A stretch of 60,823 nt of DNA from Nitrospirota bacterium (GCA_024275955.1 JAJRYD010000037.1:1-60823), one strand, 5' to 3'. Shown: positions 51,483-60,752, counted from the first letter of the stretch. The notes: generated from the letters alone by a model not told the origin. Translations and numbers: made by a program.

Positions 51483-52706
51483 ATGCCGACTTTTATCTAT
51501 AAAGCGAGGTCTATGAATACCGCTGGGATAATAAAAGGCGAAATAAACGCAAGTAGCAGTAACGAAGCGGCGACGATACTTATGAAAAACGGACAGTTGC
51601 CGTCACTAATAATAAAAAAAAGGAAAACTATCTTTTCAGGCTCTCTTAGCGAAAGCTTTAACCAGCTTGAAAAGGTAACACTGGAAGAACTAGCGCTACT
51701 AACCACCCAGATGTCGACCCTTCTACGCGCCGGCATAACTCTGGTGGAGGTGCTCGACACTCTCACAGAGCAGGCGGAAAACAAAAGGCTAGAAAAAGTT
51801 CTAAAAGAGATAAAGCAGAGCGTGGAAGGCGGAACTTCGCTTAGCGAATCTATCCGTCTTTATCCTGATATTTTCCCTGAGGTATATTCGAGCATGGTAA
51901 TCGCCGGGGAGCTGTCGGGCAGGCTGGATGAAACTATGGACAACGCGGCGGAACTGTTGGAAAAGGAGATAGCGACTAAAAACAGGATAAGAGAGGTGAC
52001 CCGTTATCCAAAAATCGTAACTGCCGCCATTGTTTCCGCCGTCGTTTTGCTTATGACTTTCGTGGTTCCACGGTTCGTAAAAGTATTCGGCAAGGCAGGT
52101 CTTTCACTCCCGATGCCTACCAAAATTCTTATGTTCCTAAACAGCGCGTTCCACGATTATTGGTGGCTTTTGCTTTCTGCTTTTGCCATAACTGCTACGG
52201 TGGTTTTAAAGCAGTTGAAAACAAAAAAAGGACGGCTAACATGGCATTACCGCATGCTTAGGCTACCTCTGCTCGGAAGCCTTGTTACAAAAATAAAATT
52301 GGCCCAGTTCTGCGCCGTTTTTGCCGGTCTTATCAAATCTGGAATACCGATAATAGAATCTATCTCCGTTGCCGGCCACTCTACCGGCAACGACTACTTA
52401 AAAAAAGTTTTCGCAACCATCTCCGAACAGGTAAAAGAAGGAAAAGGTATAGCGGAGTCTATGAAGGAAAGCTCTATCATTCCGCCTATCACCGTAAAGA
52501 TGGCGGCGGCAGGCGAAAAATCCGGCATGCTGGACGAAATGCTTTTAAAAGTTTCCGCTCACCTAAACGAATCTGCCGACAGAGAGATAAAAAGACTCTC
52601 CTCTTTTATGGAGCCGGCGCTGATACTAATACTCGGCGGCATCGTTCTCTTTCTCGCGCTTGCGATACTAATGCCGATGTGGGATTTGACAAGGATGGCA
52701 AGCTGA
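51483..52706 (+). CDS. gspF: Type II secretion / pilus inner-membrane platform protein
   Basis: A 407-residue GspF/PilC protein. Two T2SSF domains (about 70-195 and 273-395), each with an LTTQMSTLLRAGITLVEVLDTL or FCAVFAGLIKSGIPIIESISVAG pattern, separated by the first membrane helices (VVLLMTFVVPRFV, YWWLLLSAFAITATVVL); the last helix is near the C-terminus. It contacts the ATPase encoded just upstream. Orphan pair. Confidence 0.9.
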   Translation: MPTFIYKARSMNTAGIIKGEINASSSNEAATILMKNGQLPSLIIKKRKTIFSGSLSESFNQLEKVTLEELALLTTQMSTLLRAGITLVEVLDTLTEQAENKRLEKVLKEIKQSVEGGTSLSESIRLYPDIFPEVYSSMVIAGELSGRLDETMDNAAELLEKEIATKNRIREVTRYPKIVTAAIVSAVVLLMTFVVPRFVKVFGKAGLSLPMPTKILMFLNSAFHDYWWLLLSAFAITATVVLKQLKTKKGRLTWHYRMLRLPLLGSLVTKIKLAQFCAVFAGLIKSGIPIIESISVAGHSTGNDYLKKVFATISEQVKEGKGIAESMKESSIIPPITVKMAAAGEKSGMLDEMLLKVSAHLNESADREIKRLSSFMEPALILILGGIVLFLALAILMPMWDLTRMAS

Positions 52707-53166
52707 CCACGCTAGGCGCAGAACCGATAGTAACTCCGCCGCCTCCGGCGTACGCGTTCCGCCTGCTTTTAAATTTTTAATCAATGGCTGGGAAAACTTG
52801 GCAGTGTGTCAGTTTGAATTCCGGTGGTTTCTCCTCCTTTGAAAAAGAAGGAGACTGAGGGGCGGTACCCCTTAAAACTAGACCCTCCGTCCCGCACTCG
52901 CTGGGGGGCACCCTCCCCTTTAGCTTTGCAAGGGGAGGAGAAAAATGACTGTAATTTTCAAACTGATACATTACCGAAAACGTCAGATTAATTAAAAGAT
53001 GTCGGCACCTCGTTTTCGCAGTGCTGTAGATGCAGTTTCTGGCGTTTCTTAAAAAAGTTCCCCCATGCAGACTGTAGCCTGCACGCAAGTAGCGTGGGGC
53101 GAGGCGCTGGATGAAAAACGTTTCTTTCTTGTAAAAGCCTTTCGCAGTTCTTAAAGTGGAAGAACT
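52707..53166. other. Intergenic region with a long repeat element
   Basis: Holds the 52798-52975 repeat. The remainder lacks genes; the short frame on the minus strand is a shadow of the repeat. Confidence 0.5.
52798..52975 (+). mobile_element. 178-bp inverted-repeat element (second family)
   Basis: Starts TTGGCAGTGTGTCAGTTTGAA and ends TTCAAACTGATACATTACC, an inverted repeat of about 18 matching bases. It is flanked on both sides by GAAAAC. Internal hairpins: TCCTCCTTT/AAAGAAGGAGA and CCTCCCCTT/AAGGGGAGG. No ORF. Confidence 0.65.
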
Positions 53167-54087
53167 ATGAGCATCGTTGAAGCGGTAAGACTAAAAAGAA
53201 GTTTTGGGGATTTCCTCGCGGTCGCCGGTATCGACTTTTCGATAGACTCCGGCAGTTGCTACGGCCTTTTGGGGCCGAACGGCGCGGGCAAAACGACGAC
53301 GGTAAAAATGATACAAGGGTTTTTACCAAGAAGTAGCGGTTCGCTTATGGTTATGGGAAGAGATATAGAAAGCAAGCCGGCGAAAACTAAATCCCAGATA
53401 GGCGTGGTACCACAGGAAAATAATCTTGATAGAGATTTAACGGTTTTACAAAATCTTCTTACATACGCCCGCTATTTTGATATCAGCCCGAACGAGGCGG
53501 TAAGCAGGGCAGAGGAGCTTCTTCGCTTTTTGGAGCTTGATGGAAAATGGGAAGCGCAGATAACCGCTCTTTCCGGCGGCATGCAAAGACGGCTCGCCAT
53601 CGCGCGGTCGCTTATCAACAGGCCGAGGCTACTAATTTTGGACGAACCAACAACAGGGCTTGACCCGGAGGCGAGACACCTTATCTGGCGCAGGATACAG
53701 ACGCTTAAACAGCAGGGAGTAACGATAATCCTCACGACGCATTACATGGAAGAGGCCGAAAGGCTGTGCGACTTCGTAGCTATGATGAACAACGGCACGA
53801 TACTGATGGAAGGTAAACCGGCAGACCTTATAGAAAAAGAGGTCGGCAAGGAAGTAATAGAGGCTACCATCAGCAAAACTGAGATTGAAAAATTCTCGCT
53901 TGAGATGGAGCGGATGAACATAAAGCAGGAGCAACGCGGCGAGACCGTCTACCTATACCCCAATAAGACAGGAAGTGAAAATGTACTGCAAAAAGTGATG
54001 GAGTACCGGCATTCATCGCTGATACATAGAAAGGCATCGCTTGAAGATATTTTTCTTAAACTTGCCGGAAGGAAACTGGATGAATAG
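53167..54087 (+). CDS. ABC-2 transporter ATP-binding protein (NodI-like)
   Basis: A 306-residue ATPase. Walker A GPNGAGKTTTVKM (about residue 37), Q-loop GVVPQENNLD, signature LSGGMQRRLAIARSL, Walker B LLILDEPTTGLDPEA and H-loop TTHYMEEA. The C-terminal 80 residues form the extra domain common in ABC-2 drug- or polysaccharide-type exporters. The permease gene overlaps by 8 bp. Substrate unknown. Confidence 0.9.
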   Translation: MSIVEAVRLKRSFGDFLAVAGIDFSIDSGSCYGLLGPNGAGKTTTVKMIQGFLPRSSGSLMVMGRDIESKPAKTKSQIGVVPQENNLDRDLTVLQNLLTYARYFDISPNEAVSRAEELLRFLELDGKWEAQITALSGGMQRRLAIARSLINRPRLLILDEPTTGLDPEARHLIWRRIQTLKQQGVTIILTTHYMEEAERLCDFVAMMNNGTILMEGKPADLIEKEVGKEVIEATISKTEIEKFSLEMERMNIKQEQRGETVYLYPNKTGSENVLQKVMEYRHSSLIHRKASLEDIFLKLAGRKLDE

Positions 54088-54856
54088 CCCTAACCTGAAA
54101 CGGGGACTGCATGTATGGCGACGCAATTTCGACGTTTTTAAATCGTATTACATACCGTCGCTTACAAGAAACATACTAGAGCCTCTTATACTCCTTTTCG
54201 GCCTAGGGCTTGGGATAGGAACATTGGTCGAAACGGTGAACGGCCTTTCCTATCTGGAATTTATAGCTCCCGGCATGCTGGTCTCTTTTGGGATGATTAC
54301 CGCCACTTTCGAATGTACCTTTGGAGCCTACACAAGGATGGCGGAGCAGAAGGTATACAACAATATGCTGGCGACACCGCTGGCGATAGAAGATATAGTG
54401 CTTGGAGAAATTTTATGGGGAACTACCAAAACACTTTTCTCCGCTATGGTTATGCTCGTAATTCTAATGCTTATCGGCCTGTTTAAAGAGTTTGCGATGA
54501 TACCTCTCATACTTCTTAATATGCTGGCACTCGGCGCAACCTTTAGCGCGCTCGCTATCTGCGTCTCTGCGAATGTGAGCAACTACGAATCTTTTAATTT
54601 TTATTTCACAATAGTAATAACGCCGCTGATGCTCTTTTCCGGCATATACTTTCCTGCCGATAAAATGCCGGAATGGTTTGAGAACCTTATGCTCGCCTTC
54701 CCCACTCCGCACGCGGTAAACATAAACCACTACCTTTTCTACGGTATCAATAGCGGCGACGCTATTACCGGCGCAATATATCTTCTTCTATTTGTCCCTG
54801 TAGCCGTAATGACAGCAGGCTACTTCGTAAGAAAACGGCTGATACCTGCCGGCTGA
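54080..54856 (+). CDS. ABC-2 transporter permease (NodJ-like)
   Basis: A 258-residue membrane protein with six hydrophobic spans, an ABC-2-type permease: YYIPSLTRNILEPLILLFGLGLGIG, then SYLEFIAPGMLVSFGMI and FFYFTIVITPLMLFSGIYFPADKMPEW-type C-terminus (FTIVITPLMLFSGIYFP). ATG 54080 lies inside the stop region of the ATPase gene. The pair resembles NodIJ, lipooligosaccharide-type exporters, but the cargo cannot be named from sequence. Confidence 0.87.
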   Translation: MNSPNLKRGLHVWRRNFDVFKSYYIPSLTRNILEPLILLFGLGLGIGTLVETVNGLSYLEFIAPGMLVSFGMITATFECTFGAYTRMAEQKVYNNMLATPLAIEDIVLGEILWGTTKTLFSAMVMLVILMLIGLFKEFAMIPLILLNMLALGATFSALAICVSANVSNYESFNFYFTIVITPLMLFSGIYFPADKMPEWFENLMLAFPTPHAVNINHYLFYGINSGDAITGAIYLLLFVPVAVMTAGYFVRKRLIPAG

Positions 54857-55306
54857 CCACGCAAAGCGTAAAGCCGCCCTCCGCCAAGCAAAAAATAAAA
54901 CCTTTCGTTAATTTTGAAAGTTTGCCAGCGGGGGTCTGTTGCCAAATCCGATAAATTTGATTTTGTTTAAAATTGCCGATTGTTAAAACATCTATTTTGA
55001 AGAAGTTAAAAGATAGATTTTTCCTTCAAATACTTTTAAAACCATTTCGGCAACAGCCCCAGCGGATATCGCTACCGCCTACGGCGGAACGCTTACTCTC
55101 GCCTATACGGCATATTTAAGAGAAGATATTATAAGCTTACCGGAAGGCGATTCTCACAGTTGGAAAGCCTAATGAATTATCACCATCAATGGCAGTTTTG
55201 GCAAAAGGGTCTCTTTTAAAAACTGCCGAACCACACCTGCCGTCCGCATGTTGCAAAGCGGGCGTTTTCGGGTAGAATTTAGTTTTTAGATTTAGAGGGT
55301 TTATTC
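54857..55306. other. Intergenic region with a repeat element
   Basis: Contains element copy E (54932-55060) followed by a CCGCC/GGCGG hairpin near 55075. No gene. Confidence 0.5.
54932..55060 (-). mobile_element. 130-bp inverted-repeat element, copy E
   Basis: A 129-bp element from GGGTCTGTT to AACAGCCCC in reverse orientation relative to copy A, with perfect 5-bp flanks AGCGG (54927-54931 and 55061-55065). The interior is more diverged than in copies A-D. Confidence 0.85.
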
Positions 55307-55762
55307 ATGGACGTTGTGATTTTTTTTGGTAGCGAGTCTGACCGTGAGACGATGGAAAAGGCGGGAAAGACGCTTGACGACTTTGGGGTTTCGTACGAGA
55401 TGCATGTTACATCGGCACACCGCACGCCGGAGAGAACCAGAACGCTTATCGCCGAATCGGAAAAGGCGGGAGCGAAGGTATTTATCGCCGCCGCCGGGCT
55501 GGCGGCGCATCTTGCCGGTGTTGTCGCCGCGCATACCGACAGGCCTGTGATAGGGGTTCCTATGGATGGCGGGCCTTTAAAAGGTCTCGATGCTTTGCTG
55601 GCAACTGTACAGATGCCAAAAGGGGTGCCGGTTGCCTGCACCGCTATCGGCTCGCACGGTGCCGTAAACGCGGCACTGACCGCTGTAAGGATACTAGCTC
55701 TTTTTGACGAAACGCTTAAAGAGAAAAATAGAGACTATATAAAAAAAATGGAAGAAGCTTAA
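55307..55762 (+). CDS. purE: N5-carboxyaminoimidazole ribonucleotide mutase
   Basis: A 151-residue PurE. N-terminal VVIFFGSESDRETMEKA, substrate-binding VTSAHRTPERT and the GLAAHLAGVVAAHTDRPVIGVPMDGGPLKG region. Length and motifs fit class I PurE. It isomerises N5-CAIR to CAIR. Its stop overlaps the stop of the convergent helicase gene by 4 bp. purK is not in the window. Confidence 0.93.
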   Translation: MDVVIFFGSESDRETMEKAGKTLDDFGVSYEMHVTSAHRTPERTRTLIAESEKAGAKVFIAAAGLAAHLAGVVAAHTDRPVIGVPMDGGPLKGLDALLATVQMPKGVPVACTAIGSHGAVNAALTAVRILALFDETLKEKNRDYIKKMEEA

Positions 55763-57174
55763 AACTTTTTTCCGCCGTACTTCTTTTTATAATGCGCCAT
55801 CCGTTCCGCTTGCGACATACCCTTTTTGACCGTTCCAGAGGCTCCGGTTCTTTTTTCGCCGCTAGGTCTTCCAAGCGCGGAGCCGGCTCTTGTCTTACCG
55901 GCTCTAAACGGCTTGCTGTCGTGGCCCTTCGCTCCGCTGGACGCACGGCGTAGCGGCGGTCTGCTACCGCTTACACCCCTTCCACCGCCGGCAGAGCGGT
56001 CGGTCGGTCTTGGCTTTGGCCTGTACGGCCCAGACTTGTCCTTTAACAGCTCGAAATCTATATGATCTACCTTTATTTTCTGTTCTATATAATCTTCCAC
56101 TTCCGGCAGATGCTCCACAAAATCTTCGCACGCTATGGTGTATGCCACCCCCTTCGCGCCGGCCCTTGCCGTTCTGCCTATGCGGTGGACGTAGTTTGCG
56201 GCGGCGTTCGGCACGTCGTAGTTAAAGACATGAGTTATTCCATCGACATGAATGCCTCTCGCCGCGACATCGGTAGCAACGAGAATAGGAATTTTACCGC
56301 TTTTAAGATTTTCTATAATTCTCAACCGTTTGCTCTGAGCTATATCGCCGGTAATAGCTTCGGCGTTAAACCCATTGCCCTTTAGCTTAAAGCAAAGCCT
56401 TTCGGCGGTTCGCTTCATGTTGGTGAAAATAATAACCTTCGGCATATCTTCTTTGGATAGAAGCGTAAGGAGAAGGGGCAGTTTTTCCTCTTTAGATACA
56501 TGGAAAAGGTGTTGCTCCACTTTATCGACCGTTATCTGGTCCGGTTCTATTTCTATCACTACCGATTCCCGCATAAACTGCTCGGAAAGCCTCCGCACGC
56601 GTGAGTCGAGCGTGGCGGAAAAAATCATCGTCTGTCTTTTACTTTTGTGCGGCGCTTTCCCCAGTATGAACCGCACGTCCGGCATAAAGCCCATGTCGAA
56701 CATTCTGTCGGCTTCATCGACGATAAAATACTTTACCCCGCTAAGGTCTACCTTTTTGCTCTTAACAAAGTCGATAAGCCTTCCCGGCGTGGCGACAACT
56801 ATCTCTACGCCTTTACTAAGCTTTTTTTCCTGCTCCTCATACCCTACACCGCCGTAAATAGGCAAAGAGTCGTACTTAATATATTTGCACAGCTCCTTAG
56901 CCTGCTTGTCTACCTGTACGGCAAGCTCTCTTGTCGGCACAAGGATAAGGGCGCGTATCTCTCTCCCTTTATCATCCGATTCCAGCATCCTCTGTATTGC
57001 CGTTATAAGAAAAACAGCAGTCTTGCCGGTGCCTGTCTGCGACTGGGCTATAATATCTCTGCCTTCAAGGCTTTCCGGTAGCGCCTGTTCCTGCACAGGA
57101 GTACAATGTTCGTACTTCATATCCTGTATCGCTCTCTGGACTTTCTGGTCAATATTCAGTGATTCAAATTTCAT
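55759..57174 (-). CDS. DEAD-box RNA helicase (RhlE/CshA-type)
   Basis: A 471-residue helicase. Q motif and Walker A AQSQTGTGKTAVF, DEAD in FIVDEADRMFDMGF, SAT in MIFSATLDSR, VATDVAARGIHVDG and HRIGRTARAG. The C-terminal 90 residues are basic and rich in Arg, Gly and Ser, an RNA-binding tail. It unwinds RNA in ribosome assembly or mRNA decay. Convergent with purE. Confidence 0.9.
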   Translation of the reverse strand: MKFESLNIDQKVQRAIQDMKYEHCTPVQEQALPESLEGRDIIAQSQTGTGKTAVFLITAIQRMLESDDKGREIRALILVPTRELAVQVDKQAKELCKYIKYDSLPIYGGVGYEEQEKKLSKGVEIVVATPGRLIDFVKSKKVDLSGVKYFIVDEADRMFDMGFMPDVRFILGKAPHKSKRQTMIFSATLDSRVRRLSEQFMRESVVIEIEPDQITVDKVEQHLFHVSKEEKLPLLLTLLSKEDMPKVIIFTNMKRTAERLCFKLKGNGFNAEAITGDIAQSKRLRIIENLKSGKIPILVATDVAARGIHVDGITHVFNYDVPNAAANYVHRIGRTARAGAKGVAYTIACEDFVEHLPEVEDYIEQKIKVDHIDFELLKDKSGPYRPKPRPTDRSAGGGRGVSGSRPPLRRASSGAKGHDSKPFRAGKTRAGSALGRPSGEKRTGASGTVKKGMSQAERMAHYKKKYGGKKF

Positions 57175-57269
57175 TACTTACATCCGGTTTTGGGGCATTA
57201 ACATAGAAATTGTAAAGATTCGAGACGATAACACTTTTACGCCTCTCAAACAAGGAATGGAACGGCCGG

Positions 57270-57605
57270 TCAAAAACTTTTTACAGCCTCTTCTTCACTG
57301 CCTAGAACAGATATTTTGTCTTTCAGCCTAGTGTAGGTAAACAGCTCGTCAATCTCTTTTCCAAGGTTCATCACTTTCAGCTGACCGCCTATCCCGCTTA
57401 TCTTTTTTATCGCCATTACAATCCGCCCAAGCCCAGAGCTGGTTATAAACCTGACCTTCTCGAAATTCAGCAGGATTTTCGTTGACCCGTCATCCAGCAC
57501 GGAACTAACCGCGTTGGTAAAGGCTTCGAGATCTTTCGATTCCTTTATGTTACCGCCGATGTCAAGTATTGTAACTTCATCCACTTTTCTTACTTTAATC
57601 TCCAC
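57270..57605 (-). CDS. STAS-domain anti-sigma factor antagonist
   Basis: A 111-residue STAS protein. VTILDIGGNIKESKDLEAF, then FEKVRFITSSGLGRIVMAIKKI, with the phosphorylatable serine in the TSSG motif. RsbV/SpoIIAA-type antagonist. It follows the haem-motif phosphatase gene by 45 bp on the same strand, so its natural activator is very probably that phosphatase. The opposing kinase is not adjacent; the only GHKL kinase of the right class in the window is at 10872. Confidence 0.85.
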   Translation of the reverse strand: MEIKVRKVDEVTILDIGGNIKESKDLEAFTNAVSSVLDDGSTKILLNFEKVRFITSSGLGRIVMAIKKISGIGGQLKVMNLGKEIDELFTYTRLKDKISVLGSEEEAVKSF

Positions 57606-57650
57606 TTAAACCCTCGCTTTTCGATGAATAACAAAGCCACAAACAAAGCC

Positions 57651-59303
57651 TTACTTTTTAGTTCCAAAAAAATCGACCAGAACCATTGTAACATCATCCG
57701 CATGCGGGGCGCCATTTGTATATTCTTCCATACTTTTCACCAGCATATTCAATAGGTTATCCCTTTTAAGCTCTCTTCCCTCTTTCAAGATAGAGATAAT
57801 ACGCTCTTCTCCAAAATATTCTCCGTTAGAGCCTCTCGCTTCCGAAATCCCATCAGTATAAATGAGAAGCCTGTCGCCCTTATTAAGCTGGTACTCATTT
57901 TCCTGAAAATCACTATCTTCAAATGCCCCTACAAGCCCGCCACTCAACTCCAGCGTTGAAATGGTGCCGGTATTAGAATTACAGATAATCGGAGAGGGGT
58001 GACCGGCGAGAGAGTAGACCATTTTGCCTGTCTCTTCGTTTATTATGCCGTAAAAGATGGTGGCGTTAGAATCGTCCGGTGTCATATAGGTAAGAAACCT
58101 GTTTACAGAGTTGACTACGGCAGATGGGGAGATGGTATCCCTCGCGTCATAAGCCAAGACAGTTTTTATTATCGAAACAAGCAGGGCGGCAGGCGCGCCA
58201 TGGCCTGTAGTATCTGCGACAAAAACCCCTATATATTTTTCCTTAAACTCAAATATGTCGTAAAAATCGCCGCTTACATACATGCATGGCGAATAGTATG
58301 TATGGAACTTTATATCTTCGGTTCTCGGAAGCTTATGCGGCAGTAGCCTTCGCTGTACTTTTTCTGCCAATTTCATGTCATCTTCGATAATCCTGTTTTT
58401 TTCGCGCAGTTCTTCCGTTTTTTTCATAACAGCCGCCTTCAGCCTATCTTTCTCACCTACCTGCTCATGCTGGTACCCCTCAACCGCAGAGATAAACCTG
58501 TTGAACGTGGCAGAAAGATCGCCTATCTCGTCGGTAGATTCCACATCTACCCTCGCGCTAAACTCCTCCTTTTCAGAAATCTCGTTTATCTGCTCGACAA
58601 TATTGCTTATCGGGTTTAAAACCACTTTTCGAAAAAGAAAAAATGCCGCAAACAGCATAACCAAAAGCGCCACCGAAGCATACTTCAGCATCAATATAAG
58701 GTTTTCCATGATATGGTCGTGAGTTTTTGCCAGCGATACCGAAGCATAAACAACCCCCCTTACCTTATGGTCGTCCCCGTGGCATACCTCGCACTCCTCG
58801 TCGTTTGGAATAGGTATTATCATCCGAAGAAGGTGGCCGGCATTATGGTCGTTTTCGAAATAAACCTCGCTTTTCATTGTCCTAACGGCACGCCCCAAAG
58901 CGACATTGTCCGTGAAAAGAACCTGTCTCGCGTCGTTTGTGTATCTTCTTTTAAACTCCTCGCCGGCAAATATCTCGTTCACCTCTATTATGGTTTTGTC
59001 GTCGGCGAACGCCTCCTCGCCCGTTGTGCGCAAAATTTCGATATTCTCCACACTTCCCATCTCGTGGTAGCTATCTGCGATAGAGCGCATAAGCGTGGCA
59101 TTTCCGGTAATCATTACAGGCTTTAAAACATTGGCTATAAAGTCTTCGACATGCTTCACGCCGTCCCGCTGAGAATCGAGAACTATCTTTTTTTCCATCT
59201 TGCTAAAGGCAAACATAAGAAAAGCAAGCCCAAGAATGGAAAGCAACAGCATAAAAGCTGTTACTTTGACTAAGAGACTTGAACGCCTAAATTTTCGCGT
59301 CAA
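57651..59303 (-). CDS. Haem-c-sensing PP2C phosphatase (RsbU-type)
   Basis: A 550-residue transmembrane sensor. N-terminal membrane span (LLVKVTAFMLLLSILGLAFLMFAF), a periplasmic sensor domain of about 160 residues with a CxxCH haem-c motif (ECEVCHGDD), a second span (YASVALLVMLFAAFFLF), HAMP (about 230-285), a coiled coil, and a PPM phosphatase domain (about 320-545) with VSGDFYD, VADTTGHGAPAAL, YTDGISEARG and DDVTMVLV. It dephosphorylates the neighbouring STAS protein. Redox-dependent haem or ligand sensing in the periplasm is inferred from the CxxCH motif. Confidence 0.88.
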   Translation of the reverse strand: MTRKFRRSSLLVKVTAFMLLLSILGLAFLMFAFSKMEKKIVLDSQRDGVKHVEDFIANVLKPVMITGNATLMRSIADSYHEMGSVENIEILRTTGEEAFADDKTIIEVNEIFAGEEFKRRYTNDARQVLFTDNVALGRAVRTMKSEVYFENDHNAGHLLRMIIPIPNDEECEVCHGDDHKVRGVVYASVSLAKTHDHIMENLILMLKYASVALLVMLFAAFFLFRKVVLNPISNIVEQINEISEKEEFSARVDVESTDEIGDLSATFNRFISAVEGYQHEQVGEKDRLKAAVMKKTEELREKNRIIEDDMKLAEKVQRRLLPHKLPRTEDIKFHTYYSPCMYVSGDFYDIFEFKEKYIGVFVADTTGHGAPAALLVSIIKTVLAYDARDTISPSAVVNSVNRFLTYMTPDDSNATIFYGIINEETGKMVYSLAGHPSPIICNSNTGTISTLELSGGLVGAFEDSDFQENEYQLNKGDRLLIYTDGISEARGSNGEYFGEERIISILKEGRELKRDNLLNMLVKSMEEYTNGAPHADDVTMVLVDFFGTKK

Positions 59304-59403
59304 CTAAAACTACCACCGAGGAAAGATTGAAAAGCTTTTGCATTAATCACCAGTTACCATGATACCGCAATAAGAGAGATATGTTGCCCCCTAGCGCATT
59401 TTT

Positions 59404-59582
59404 GGCAGTGTATGCCGGTTTGAAAATCAGAGTCATCTTTATCCTCCACTTCGCGAAAGCGGAAAGGGGTGCTGTTCTGCTGAGTGCCGAGCGGAGCGGT
59501 CATCCTTAAAAGTGGCGCCACCGCTTAGCTCTCCTCCTTTAAGAAAGGAGGGGAAGCTACTAGAATTAAAACCGACGCACCA
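59404..59582 (+). mobile_element. 179-bp inverted-repeat element (second family)
   Basis: Begins GGCAGTGTATGCCGGTTTGAA; the right end reads in reverse as CTGGTGCGTCGGTTTTAA. It is flanked by AGCGCATTT and AGCGCACTT, an imperfect duplication. Contains a CTCCTCCTTT/AAAGGAGG hairpin. The right end abuts the cvpA stop codon. Confidence 0.55.
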
Positions 59583-59590
59583 GCGCACTT

Positions 59591-60316
59591 TTAGTCAAGA
59601 GACTCTATAAGCTTGTCCATTTTTTTTCTGCTTTCTTCCGGCTCGATAAGCTTGCCCCTTGTTTTAGCTTTTACCGTAGGCTCTATCTTTTTGAGAGCCG
59701 GTTTTGGTGAATCGCCTTTGGAAGCTTCTTCCTTCTTTTTATTTTTCTCTTTAATCACTAATCGCTCGATCGCCATCTTCGTCTCTACGGCGCCTTTAAA
59801 CTTATCAATCCCCTTTTTAAGGCTATCGGCGACAGCTGGAACCTCTACGGAGCCTTTGGTCGAAATCTGCCTCATCGAATTGATTATCAGCTCGGCTACT
59901 ATGGAATCGTTGGCCAGTTTTTCTTTGACCGATGGAAAAAGAGAGAGCGGCGAAAGGAAAATCGCTACAAAAAAAGCCCATTTCGCCACTCCTATTATGG
60001 CGCCGGCCCCGTGGTTTATCTCGGCGGGGATATGCTCCAGCCCAAGCTTTTTATGGGCAAAAACCCCGATAAGCCTAACCGCTATATATAAAAGAGCAAA
60101 TAGAAGAAAAAATGTTATCAGGTCGGCTATAAGGGATGTCTTAATCACCTTTTTCATGAACGGCGCCGTATGCGGGTGAAGCGTGATAGAGCCGAAGTAC
60201 CCGACAGCCCATGCCAAAAGGGTGAAAAACTCTTTTAAAAACCCGCGTAAAGAGCTATAGGCTATGCAGGCGAGAAGGAACAGCCCCGCGGCTAAATCAA
60301 ACCAGTGAAGAGACAT
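59591..60316 (-). CDS. cvpA: CvpA family protein
   Basis: A 241-residue protein with four N-terminal membrane helices (WFDLAAGLFLLACIAYSSLRGFLKEFF; LLAWAVGYFGSITL; LITFFLLFALLYIAVRLIG; AIIGVAKWAFFVAIFLSPL) and a basic C-terminal tail of about 75 residues. CvpA proteins are linked to colicin V production and, more broadly, envelope integrity. ATG 60316 places the first helix at the N-terminus; ATG 60325 is three codons longer. The long hydrophilic tail is unusual compared with the 160-residue E. coli protein. Confidence 0.75.
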   Translation of the reverse strand: MSLHWFDLAAGLFLLACIAYSSLRGFLKEFFTLLAWAVGYFGSITLHPHTAPFMKKVIKTSLIADLITFFLLFALLYIAVRLIGVFAHKKLGLEHIPAEINHGAGAIIGVAKWAFFVAIFLSPLSLFPSVKEKLANDSIVAELIINSMRQISTKGSVEVPAVADSLKKGIDKFKGAVETKMAIERLVIKEKNKKKEEASKGDSPKPALKKIEPTVKAKTRGKLIEPEESRKKMDKLIESLD

Positions 60317-60575
60317 TGAAATCATTCTGTTTTATCTTCACCCCTATAATCAAGCTAAAAATAGCGGCATCGCGCCGGAAACAGGATAAAATGAGACTAC
60401 ACCCAGCTTTTACGGGGGAAAAAACCGTTTTAGAATACCTTCATCAGTGCCGGAATTTCGGCAATATGCAGGCTTGAACCGCGATGGCTTGTCATCCTTT
60501 AACTTCAATTAGCTCGTAAAAACGAGTAGGAATTGAAAAGCTCTAGGAAACTTATTTTACGCTACCGCAAATAAA

Positions 60576-60706
60576 GGGGCTATTGCCGAAATAGTTTTTA
60601 GAGTATCTATAAGGAAATACCCATCTTTTAACTTCTCCAAAAATAGATATTTTAGAGGTCGACAATTTTAAGCAAAATCAACTTTATCGGATTTGGAAAC
60701 AGTCCC
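60576..60706 (+). mobile_element. 130-bp inverted-repeat element, copy F
   Basis: A 131-bp element from GGGGCTATT to AACAGTCCC, flanked by ATAAA (60571-60575 and 60707-60711), a perfect 5-bp repeat. The interior is diverged; the right end still matches copy A closely. Confidence 0.85.
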
Positions 60707-60716
60707 ATAAAGGACA

Positions 60717-60752
60717 AAGACGACTCTGATTTTCAAGCTGGCACACTACCAA
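60717..60752. repeat. Single end of the second element family
   Basis: GACTCTGATTTTCAAGC then TGGCACACTACC is the reverse complement of the left end of the 59404 element, with about 30 matching bases. The other end is not found; copy F lies directly upstream. Confidence 0.55.
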
